This document shows positions 37,893 to 45,872 of a stretch of DNA of 64,000 nucleotides, in pieces (within the stretch, counting starts at the first letter, position 1; each line of letters opens with the position of its first letter). Source of the stretch: an uncultured Prevotella sp. (GTDB lineage Bacteria; Bacteroidota; Bacteroidia; Bacteroidales; Bacteroidaceae); assembly GCA_900550365.1 (NCBI GenBank), contig URRR01000001.1:99978-163977 (forward strand), given 5' to 3'. The notes under the pieces are model-generated. The model ran no database searches and was not told the DNA's origin. It saw nothing but the letters and a program-made list of their open reading frames with translations. A program made the translations under genes and the position numbers.

Positions 37893-40782
37893 ATCTACTA
37901 AGTCGGCCTTCACGGGTTCGGCGGCTGTGATTGACGCCGAAGACATCAACAAGGCTCAGGTTACAAACCCTGTTGACGCTCTTGTCGGCAAAGTATCAGG
38001 TGTGCAGCTTTACAATCCTTCAGGACAGCCAGGACAGTCGTCTACATCTATCAATATCCGTGGTATCAGTTCAATTAATGCAGGCACAGAGCCTCTGATT
38101 ATAGTTGACGGTGCGCCATTTGAGGGTGACCTTAATACTATAAGCAATCAGGACATTGCCTCAATGACGGTATTGAAGGACGCCGCTTCTGCCGCTCTTT
38201 ACGGTGCGCGTGGTGCTAACGGTGTCATCCTTATTACCACTAAATCGGCAAAGAAAGGTCAGGCGACAGTTACCGTAGATGCAAAATGGGGTTCTAACTC
38301 TCGTGCCATACCGAGTTACAAGACGGTTGACAGTCCGGAAAAATATTACGAAATGTGGTATGCAGGACTTAACAATTATGCTCAGAACGTGTTCAAATAT
38401 AGCCCTGATCAAGCTGCTAAGTTTGCTAACGAGCATCTTACTGACGCTTCAAATTACGGTCTGGGATACAATGTTTATACAGTTCCTCAGAACGAATACC
38501 TTATCGGAGCTAATGGCAGGTTGAACCCCAATGCCACTTTAGGTAATCTCGTAACCGGTGTTGATGGCAACCAATATTACATTACACCTGATGACTGGAC
38601 TGACGCTACATATAACAACGGTCTGCGACAGGAATACACAATTACGGCAACCGGAGCTACGGACAAGAGCAATTTCTATGGCTCCGTAAACTATCTTAGC
38701 AACGAGGGTATTTCAGTAGCATCTGACTATGAGCGCATTTCAGCGCGTCTGAAAGCAGACTATCAGCTGAAACCGTGGCTCAAATTAGGCGGAAACTTCA
38801 GCTATGCCCATTATGATTCAAACTCACTCGGTGAGGACGGAAGCTCTGCTTCATCAGGCAATGTATTCGCATTGACACAGATTGCGCCTATCTATCCTCT
38901 GTATATCCGTGATGCCCAGGGCAACATTATCTTTGACGAGGCTACCGGAATCAACATGTACGACTACGGTGACGGATCAGTCATCGGCCTGTCGCGTCCG
39001 TTCATGGGACAGTCTAACCCGCTGTCAGACAACCAGCTCAACACGATGAATATCGAGGGCAACACGTTCAGCGCTACCGGTACGGCTGAAATCCGTCTGC
39101 CTTTCGGCATCAAGTTTACTTCAGTAAACACTGTTACTGAGGATGAGGCACGCCAGACGCAGACCATAAACCCATTCTACGGACAGTACGCTACTCAGAA
39201 CGGAATAGTTTACAAATACCATACTCGCGACTGGGCTTACAACTTCCAACAGTTGCTTAGCTGGACTCACGACTTCGGTAAGCATAATGTTGACATAATG
39301 CTTGGCCACGAGTATTACCGCCGTCATTATTCATATCTGTACGGTTCAAAAAGCAACATGTTCGACCCGTGGGGTGAGGAACTTGCCGGCGGCGTAGTTG
39401 CAGGCTCGCAGGATTCTTATACTACAGACTACAATGTTGAGGGTTACTTCGGCCGTGCACAGTATAACTACGCACAGAAATATTTCGCTTCTGTATCTTA
39501 CCGTCGTGACGCATCTTCACGTTTTGCTCCCGAGAACCGTTGGGGTAACTTCTGGTCGTTCGGCGGCGCATGGATTATCAGTAAGGAGAGCTGGTTCAAC
39601 GCTCCTTGGATTGATGAGCTGAAAATTAAGGCTTCATATGGTGAACAGGGTAATGACAATATCGGTGACGGATATTATTACACCAACTCTTACACCATTG
39701 TAAACTCAAACAACCAGATTTCAGTCGTTCCTTACATCTACGGAAACCGTGACATCACATGGGAAAAGAACGGCAACTTCAACGCAGGCGTTGAGTTCTC
39801 GCTCTTCCGTGGGCGCTTAGCCGGTAGTGTTGAGTACTTCTACCGTAAGACCAGCGACATGCTTTTCAGCTTCCCGATCGCTCCTTCATTCGGTTACCGC
39901 AGCTACTACCGGAACGTAGGCGACATGCGTAACCAAGGTGTCGAGATAGAGCTTAACGGCGATATCATCCGCACAAAAGACCTTATTTGGTCAGCAAACG
40001 TCAACATGACGGCTTACAACAACAAGATTACACGTCTGCCCGAGAGCAGCCGTACAATGAACGTTGACGGTGCGCCCGGATACAGCAGCGGCAGCTATTA
40101 CTACGGTGAGGGCGAGTCAATGTACACTTTCTACATGCCTCAGTACGCCGGTGTTTACTATAATGAGGATAACCCCAGCGATCCTGATAACGGTAAGGCT
40201 GCTTACTGGAAAGACATTAAAGACGCCAACGGAAACGTTACGGGACGTGAGAAGACCGTTGATTACAGCCAGGCTGACTATCATCTCTGCGGCACGGCGT
40301 TGCCTGATATTTACGGAGGATTCGGAACAAGCCTCAGTTGGAAGGGACTTGAAGTATCATTAAACTTCTCTTACCAGATCGGCGGAAAAGTTTATGACAA
40401 CACATACGCACAAGAAATGGCTTTCAGCCGTGGTAATGCGTTCCACACTGACTTGCTTAACGCATGGTCACCTGAGAACACCGGCTCAAACATTCCGCGT
40501 CTGCAGTATAACGATGACTACACAGCTTCAACATCAGACCGTTTCCTTACAGACGCGTCTTACCTCTGTCTGCAGAACTTCAGCGTAGCTTATAACCTGC
40601 CGAAGAACTGGGTTTCACGTATCGGCCTTAGCAACATCCGCGTCTATGTGACCGGTGACAACCTCTGGACCTGGAGCAAGCGTCAGGGTCTTGACCCGCG
40701 CCAGAGCATCTCAGGCAGCATAACTTCAGCATATTATGCACCGATGCGTACAATTTCAGGAGGACTGTCATTAACATTCTAA
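37561..40782 (+). CDS. SusC/RagA-like TonB-dependent transporter, operon B'
   Basis: This 1073-residue outer membrane importer is a close paralogue of the A and A' transporters. The signal peptide and regulatory domain (1-110) are identical to A'. The plug has INIRGISSINAGTEPLIIVDG and ASAALYGARGANGVILITTK. The barrel shares YRRDASSRFAPENRWGNFW and SDMLFSFP with its paralogues and ends GGLSLTF. Although it stands in the mirror position of SusC B, it is far closer to A', so the mirror symmetry concerns the operon plan and not one simple duplication. The SusD gene starts 25 bp later. Confidence 0.93.
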   Translation: MEKRLTMILACLFLSIGMALAQTAVTGTVVSHEDGQPIIGATVRVVGANTGAVTDADGRFSLSLPAGHNTLRVSYVGMETQDVTVKGGSVRVVMLPVLTDLDEVMVVAYGTSTKSAFTGSAAVIDAEDINKAQVTNPVDALVGKVSGVQLYNPSGQPGQSSTSINIRGISSINAGTEPLIIVDGAPFEGDLNTISNQDIASMTVLKDAASAALYGARGANGVILITTKSAKKGQATVTVDAKWGSNSRAIPSYKTVDSPEKYYEMWYAGLNNYAQNVFKYSPDQAAKFANEHLTDASNYGLGYNVYTVPQNEYLIGANGRLNPNATLGNLVTGVDGNQYYITPDDWTDATYNNGLRQEYTITATGATDKSNFYGSVNYLSNEGISVASDYERISARLKADYQLKPWLKLGGNFSYAHYDSNSLGEDGSSASSGNVFALTQIAPIYPLYIRDAQGNIIFDEATGINMYDYGDGSVIGLSRPFMGQSNPLSDNQLNTMNIEGNTFSATGTAEIRLPFGIKFTSVNTVTEDEARQTQTINPFYGQYATQNGIVYKYHTRDWAYNFQQLLSWTHDFGKHNVDIMLGHEYYRRHYSYLYGSKSNMFDPWGEELAGGVVAGSQDSYTTDYNVEGYFGRAQYNYAQKYFASVSYRRDASSRFAPENRWGNFWSFGGAWIISKESWFNAPWIDELKIKASYGEQGNDNIGDGYYYTNSYTIVNSNNQISVVPYIYGNRDITWEKNGNFNAGVEFSLFRGRLAGSVEYFYRKTSDMLFSFPIAPSFGYRSYYRNVGDMRNQGVEIELNGDIIRTKDLIWSANVNMTAYNNKITRLPESSRTMNVDGAPGYSSGSYYYGEGESMYTFYMPQYAGVYYNEDNPSDPDNGKAAYWKDIKDANGNVTGREKTVDYSQADYHLCGTALPDIYGGFGTSLSWKGLEVSLNFSYQIGGKVYDNTYAQEMAFSRGNAFHTDLLNAWSPENTGSNIPRLQYNDDYTASTSDRFLTDASYLCLQNFSVAYNLPKNWVSRIGLSNIRVYVTGDNLWTWSKRQGLDPRQSISGSITSAYYAPMRTISGGLSLTF

Positions 40783-40807
40783 TCAAAAGAAAACAAGGAA
40801 TATAATT

Positions 40808-42430
40808 ATGAAAAAAAGCATAAAATTTATAACGGCGCTCGCCCTTTGCTCGGCAGCATTCACAGTAACGGGATGTATCGACGAGACCGAGCCTACCAAC
40901 TTTGTGCTGCAAGACGATGTTGACGAGTCGCCGAACTCTGTCAGCGGTATGCTGATGGCTCTTCCGGCAAGTTTCAACACGCTTGATGCGCGCACGGGAA
41001 ACTTCGGTGACTATGCCTTCGGTTATGGCGGACTGATGCACATCCGCGACGTTGAGACTGAGGATATGGCCATAACCTTCTCTGACTATGACCACTTCCA
41101 GCCGTGGGAAACGCTTGATCAGATGGGTGACAACATGGCCCGCACACAGTGGCCTTGGAACTATCAGTACGAGTGCATCCTGTCTTGCAACAAACTTATC
41201 GGAGTTGTCAAGGCTACAGAAAGCCCCTCAGCGTTAGACCTCGGAGCTCTCGGAGCAGCTTATGCACAGCGTGCCGCAATGTATCTTGACCTCGCCCGTG
41301 AGTATGAGTTCTTGCCTAACGATGTGTTAAGCGGCACCAACTCTGACGGTAACGACGTAACCAATTACACAGTTCCAATAGTAACTGACGAGACAACGGA
41401 GGAAGACACCAAGAACAATCCCCGTGTAAAGCGTGATGTTATGGCTGAGTTCATAAAGAACGACCTTGACAGTGCTTACAAATATATTGATTATCTTGAT
41501 GCCAACAGAACATATGCGTCAGACAGAACTCTGCCTCATAAAGATGTGGTTTGCGGTCTTTTCGCACGTCTCTACATGTGGACTGGCGACTATCAGAACG
41601 CTTATAAATATGCCCAGGAAGCAATTAATACCACCAGTACAAGCGTAACTGAGCTTACTGATTGTTTCCAGTCATTAGGACAAGGATATTACAGCATACT
41701 CCCGACTTGCTTCAACACCTTGTCTACCGGCAAATGGATGTGGGGCGTATCGCAGACTTCAGAGAACTCTACCGTAACGTCCGGTATTCTCAACTGGACA
41801 TCATGGATGTCTCCTGAATATTCTGGTGGTTACGCTGCTGCTGGAGCTGCTCCTTGCATTTACCTTCCGCTGTACAACAGAATCGATCCGAGTGACTGGC
41901 GACAGTTGTTCTGGAACACCCAGGACATCATAAATCCGGGCGTGTCAAGCAAGTTCCAGCCTAACGAGGGCAACACAAGCAATGCTTCAGTTGCCTGCGC
42001 TGCAGCATACCCCCTGATGCGTATTGAGGAGATGATTTTCATCAGTGCTGAGGCTGCCGTTCATATTTACAGCCCAGCTGTAGGCAAGCAGATACTCGAA
42101 CAGTTCATGAACGAATACCGTTCACTCAACGGCAGCTACACCTGCAGGGCAACATCAGAAGAAGGCGTGATAGAGGAAATCATCTTCCAGAAGCGTATTG
42201 AGCTGTGGGGTGAGGGACAGACGTTCTTCGACATCAAGCGCCTCAACTATTCAGTTGACCGTGCACAAGACGGCTCTAACTTCTTTGACGACGCACGCTT
42301 CAAGACAAGCGGCCGTCCGGCATGGATGAACTGGGTAATAGTACAGACAGAGGAGAACAGCAACAGCGCGTTAGTAGGATGGAACAATCCTGACCCGACA
42401 GGAAGCTATCAGCCGATAGCTGGCAACTGA
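40808..42430 (+). CDS. SusD/RagB-like surface lipoprotein, operon B'
   Basis: This 540-residue lid protein is lipidated at Cys23 (VTGC), followed by IDETEPTN, which it shares with SusD A' (CIDETEPTS). Helical segments include YAQRAAMYLDLAREYEFLPND. The C-terminal motifs are YPLMRIEEMIFISAEAAVH and RIELWGEGQTFFDIKRLNYS. It has two longer loops than its paralogues (for example GQGYYSILPTCFNTLSTG near residue 295). The next gene follows after 31 bp. Confidence 0.92.
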   Translation: MKKSIKFITALALCSAAFTVTGCIDETEPTNFVLQDDVDESPNSVSGMLMALPASFNTLDARTGNFGDYAFGYGGLMHIRDVETEDMAITFSDYDHFQPWETLDQMGDNMARTQWPWNYQYECILSCNKLIGVVKATESPSALDLGALGAAYAQRAAMYLDLAREYEFLPNDVLSGTNSDGNDVTNYTVPIVTDETTEEDTKNNPRVKRDVMAEFIKNDLDSAYKYIDYLDANRTYASDRTLPHKDVVCGLFARLYMWTGDYQNAYKYAQEAINTTSTSVTELTDCFQSLGQGYYSILPTCFNTLSTGKWMWGVSQTSENSTVTSGILNWTSWMSPEYSGGYAAAGAAPCIYLPLYNRIDPSDWRQLFWNTQDIINPGVSSKFQPNEGNTSNASVACAAAYPLMRIEEMIFISAEAAVHIYSPAVGKQILEQFMNEYRSLNGSYTCRATSEEGVIEEIIFQKRIELWGEGQTFFDIKRLNYSVDRAQDGSNFFDDARFKTSGRPAWMNWVIVQTEENSNSALVGWNNPDPTGSYQPIAGN

Positions 42431-42461
42431 TAATTATTAACATAAAGAAAACAAAGATAAT

Positions 42462-43310
42462 ATGAACAGAATATTAAAACTATGGCAGCCGGCCATGTTG
42501 GCCGTAGTAGCCTTGGCTTTTAATGCCTGTACAGAAGAATATGACTACGTTCCTGTGTCAGACACAGACTTCAGCGGAGCGTATATATTGGCTGACGAGA
42601 CAACGCTGATACTTGGTGAGGACGATGCCCAGCAACTGTCGTTCACCGTAGCGCGTCACGACTCAACTGAAGCAGCCACCTATAAACTGTACACAACTAA
42701 CAGCAACATAAACATTCCGGAAGAAGTCAGCTTTGCAGCCAATGAGGGTACAAAGCACTTCACTATTGACTTCGACATACCTGTAGGAACTATCGAAGAA
42801 GAGGTCACTATCGGTGTAGAAGAAGGTCAGGAGTATATGTACGGCGCACATTCGCAGACTTACACAATCAGCCGCTGTAGGAGAATACCAGGCCAGACGA
42901 TAATGGCCAGCTATTTCTTCGGTGACGGTCAGGGCGGACCCGGCACATGGCTGCTCGATATATACGAGTATGGCACGTTGACAGATGAGGAAACTGGCGC
43001 GAAGACTGCACGATACCTGCTTAAAGAGCCGTATCTTGTTGCTGCCCAGGTCGGTCAGGGATATGGTGACGGCTACAACGTTATCTTCTCGCTTGACAGT
43101 GAAGGCAACGCTTCAACTGCCGAGCAAGGCCTTTACTATGACACTTATAACGGCGGTGAGGTTGTTGTTGCAGGTAGCGGAACGTATTATCCACAGTATA
43201 ACGCGATAATATTCGCGTGGTCAATGAATATCCCGTCACTCGGAGGCGGCTTCGGAGCAATAGAGCACGACATCTATTTCCCCGCAGGTTACAATCCTCT
43301 TCCGCAATAA
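42462..43310 (+). CDS. Short surface lipoprotein with Ig-like N-terminal domain, operon B'
   Basis: This 282-residue lipoprotein is lipidated at Cys23 (FNAC), then TEEYDY, the same start as the A and A' third-gene lipoproteins. The N-terminal domain (about 30-145: QLSFTVARHDSTEAATYKLY, EVTIGVEEGQEYMYGAHSQTYTI) is homologous to theirs. The C-terminal half is different and shorter, a single beta-rich unit (ASYFFGDGQGGPGTWLLDIYEYG to EHDIYFPAGYNPLPQ), and it lacks the basic tail. It is a truncated or domain-swapped version of the A-type protein, and a surface-binding role is likely. Confidence 0.75.
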   Translation: MNRILKLWQPAMLAVVALAFNACTEEYDYVPVSDTDFSGAYILADETTLILGEDDAQQLSFTVARHDSTEAATYKLYTTNSNINIPEEVSFAANEGTKHFTIDFDIPVGTIEEEVTIGVEEGQEYMYGAHSQTYTISRCRRIPGQTIMASYFFGDGQGGPGTWLLDIYEYGTLTDEETGAKTARYLLKEPYLVAAQVGQGYGDGYNVIFSLDSEGNASTAEQGLYYDTYNGGEVVVAGSGTYYPQYNAIIFAWSMNIPSLGGGFGAIEHDIYFPAGYNPLPQ

Positions 43311-43326
43311 CGGCAATGTGATTTTA

Positions 43327-43367
43327 ACAAGGCCGGACGCATTCAGCGGTCCGGCCTTGTTCTCTTT
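43327..43367 (+). terminator. Intrinsic terminator between lipoprotein and C10 peptidase, operon B'
   Basis: A perfect 11-bp stem (43327-43337 with 43350-43360) closes a 12-nt loop and is followed by TCTCTTT. It lies 16 bp after the lipoprotein stop and 53 bp before the peptidase start. Confidence 0.82.
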
Positions 43368-43413
43368 ATGATTAAAGTGTTTACTGATTAACTCATTAAC
43401 AACCAATATTCCT

Positions 43414-45081
43414 ATGAAAAAGCATTACTTATTACTTGCCATTACGATGCTGTTGTTCACTGTTGCCGACGCCGCCGAGCGTACTTGGCAGCAGAAAAAG
43501 CAGATTGCCCAGACAATATTGGGCCGACAGATAACTACAAGCAGCGTAGCCGGCAACGAGCTTAAACTGCTCAAAGAGACTGAAGGCCTGTCTGTATTGG
43601 GTTATGACAACGGTGGATTTGCCGTTATATCCAATGATGACAGGTGTGAGGCCGTACTTGGCTGGTCGACTGCCAGATACAACACCGACAATATGCCTGA
43701 CGGTCTGAAGTGGTGGCTCAGTGCTGTAGACGAGGTCCTCTCATCAGCCACCGATTACGTTCGTGAGTATCTGCCCTCTGACATTGACCCCTCTCTGCCT
43801 GCAAGTGTAACCCCAATGCTGACAAGCGTTTGGGGACAAAGCGAACCATTCAACCTGCAATGCCCGCATCAGTATCCTTCGGGCTGCGTAGCCACGGCCA
43901 TGGCTCAGATAATGTATTATCACAAATATCCCGTTAACGGCAACGGTTTTGTAATCGGTGACATGGGCGCAGTCTTCGATTTTTCAAATACGACCTATGA
44001 ATATGACAAGATGTTGCCCGACTACAGAAATGGTTACTCCATAGAACAGGGTAACGCTGTAGCTACTCTGATGCGTCACTGCGGAGTCGCAGTAAGTATG
44101 AACTATGCCTCTAGCGGCAGTGGTGCGTTTTCAATAAAAGCAGCATTGGCCATGCACGAGAATTTCCTGTACAACGAAAACTTGACTTACCGCATGCGAG
44201 ATTATCACAAAACGGCTGACTGGATGAAAACCGTATATGGTGAACTTGCCGCCGGCCGGCCTATACTCTACGGCGCTCAGGATGCTCGTGGCTCAGGCGG
44301 ACATGCTTTCGTTTTTGACGGTTACCGTGAAGACGGACTCGTGTCAGTCAACTGGGGTTGGGACGGTGAAGGTAACGGCTACTATGATATCGAGCTTCTT
44401 AATCCTGACATGATTGGTTCCACTTTTGAGTACAGCGAAGGACAAGACATGATTGTAGGCTTAGGTTTGCCCGATGAGACTATAGAACATCATAGTGAAC
44501 TGGTTTGTGGTGATAATCTTGAAGCATCATTCGACAATAATGAACTTACCGTAAACATCAGCAAGCTAAGTTTCTATAACCTCAACATCTATGACTTCAC
44601 CGGTAATCTGTACATCAAGCTAACCGGCAACGGCAGAGACTACACACTATACAATTATAGTTTTGCCGGTCAGGAAAACCAAATATCAATGTTTACGATA
44701 ACAGGCGGACAGGCAAGATTTTTCGGAAAATCGTTAGGAGTTGACTATACTGGTAACCTGCCGGCAAATTTGCCCGACGGCACTTACACTTTATATCTTG
44801 CCGTGCAGGACGGAGGCCGCTCAGAGATTACGCCCGTACCGTTCCCTGAAGGTACTGTCAGCAGTTACACTCTGACTAAGACAGGCAGCAACATAACTCT
44901 TGAACCAGGTGACGACGACACAACATCTGGCATTAACGGCATAGTAATATCGCCTGAAACGCAGATTGAATCTGCCGATGACCGCATCTACAGCATTGAC
45001 GGACGTTATGTCGGAAAAGATGTCAACAGCCTGGGCAAGGGCCTGTACATACGCAACGGCAAGAAGTTTGTGAAGAAGTAG
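43414..45081 (+). CDS. Secreted C10-family cysteine peptidase with M6-type C-terminal tail, operon B'
   Basis: This 555-residue streptopain-like protease has a signal peptide (about 1-20), a pro-domain (about 21-125, GYDNGGFAVISNDDRCEAVLGWS), catalytic Cys158 in PSGCVATAMAQ, His297 in GGHAFVFDGY and Asn313 in VNWGWDG. A beta-domain spans about 350-490. Its last 35 residues (DDRIYSIDGRYVGKDVNSL onward to KKFVKK) are almost identical to those of the M6 peptidases and not to the C10 enzyme of operon B. The identity continues into non-coding DNA after the stop. The gene therefore looks like a chimera whose 3' end was taken from an M6 gene. Confidence 0.92.
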   Translation: MKKHYLLLAITMLLFTVADAAERTWQQKKQIAQTILGRQITTSSVAGNELKLLKETEGLSVLGYDNGGFAVISNDDRCEAVLGWSTARYNTDNMPDGLKWWLSAVDEVLSSATDYVREYLPSDIDPSLPASVTPMLTSVWGQSEPFNLQCPHQYPSGCVATAMAQIMYYHKYPVNGNGFVIGDMGAVFDFSNTTYEYDKMLPDYRNGYSIEQGNAVATLMRHCGVAVSMNYASSGSGAFSIKAALAMHENFLYNENLTYRMRDYHKTADWMKTVYGELAAGRPILYGAQDARGSGGHAFVFDGYREDGLVSVNWGWDGEGNGYYDIELLNPDMIGSTFEYSEGQDMIVGLGLPDETIEHHSELVCGDNLEASFDNNELTVNISKLSFYNLNIYDFTGNLYIKLTGNGRDYTLYNYSFAGQENQISMFTITGGQARFFGKSLGVDYTGNLPANLPDGTYTLYLAVQDGGRSEITPVPFPEGTVSSYTLTKTGSNITLEPGDDDTTSGINGIVISPETQIESADDRIYSIDGRYVGKDVNSLGKGLYIRNGKKFVKK

Positions 45082-45135
45082 ACACATATATCGATGCCGG
45101 TACGATAAGGTGTTGATATTCAATAAATTAAAAGA
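44975..45135 (+). repeat. Third copy of the peptidase 3'-end module
   Basis: The sequence encoding the IYSIDGRYVG tail plus about 50 bp after the stop (CGATGCCGGTACGATAAGG, then TTGATATTCAAT at 45113-45124) matches 28515-28660 and the reverse complement of 45835-45985. The match ends at about 45131. Confidence 0.85.
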
Positions 45136-45872
45136 GAACGTTCACACGGATTGTTAATCCGTGTGAACTTATTATAAGGAGCTGTAATCCGATAATTATT
45201 CCTAATATAACTTTTGTCAGAATTACAAATCCTTATATACACATAATCTGCGGATTTGCAAATCTGCAGGAACACAGTATGCCGCACGGTCAACTGATAA
45301 AGATTTTTCGTTTTCATCTCTCATCTGTCACTTTTACTGCATATCGCACTGACAGTCAGGTTGTTAGCCGGTGACAGATGTAAAAAACATCTGTCACCGT
45401 TCCGGCAGATTTGCAATCTGTCGGAATGGAGTATCAGAATTTGCAGTTCTAAGAAAATGAATCTATTAACCGGATTATAAATCCTTATACTCACACCTGC
45501 GGATTGCAAATCCGCAGGAACACAGTGACAGATGTTTTTTACATCTGTCACTGCATAACCGGTTGAGAATAAATATGTTATAAAGGGAAAGTGACAGATG
45601 AGAGATGTTTTTCAAAAAATAAAATAACTGTAATGGCCATATTGTCCGTATTATTGTTCGCTGCCTTATTCTTGTCATTATGCAGCTGAACTGCGGATGA
45701 ACCATACATTAGTCTCATACATCAGAACAGCGGATGAACCTAAAAGACGGCAGAACGGAATGTAAAAGGCCGTCAATCATAAGCCAAAAGGCCGCCTTTT
45801 GCAGCGCAAAAGACGGCCTTTTGTAATTTATTGAATATCAACGCCTTATCGTGCCGGCATCGATATATGTGT
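45082..45872. other. Convergent intergenic region B'/A', rich in palindromes
   Basis: No gene is called. It is a mirror of 28615-29235. It holds a 13-bp inverted repeat GTTCACACGGATT/AATCCGTGTGAAC (about 45139-45167), GGATT-TGC-AATCC type palindromes (about 45241-45268, 45403-45425, 45498-45518), two GTGACAGATGT palindromes (about 45372-45402 and 45526-45556), and the GCAAAAGACGGCC hairpin with head (45741-45841). Confidence 0.75.
45786..45822. terminator. GCAAAAGACGGCC hairpin after M6 gene A'
   Basis: A 17-bp stem (45786-45802 with 45806-45822, one G-T wobble) with a 3-nt loop, 50 bp after the M6 stop on the minus strand, preceded by the head TTGATATTCAAT (45830-45841, minus strand). Confidence 0.65.

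Noticed and set aside
29337..45081. B and B' as a simple inverted duplication of one operon
   Set aside because: Their SusC, SusD and lipoprotein sequences are from different lineages; only gene order, peptidase family and the SusC 5' cassette are shared.
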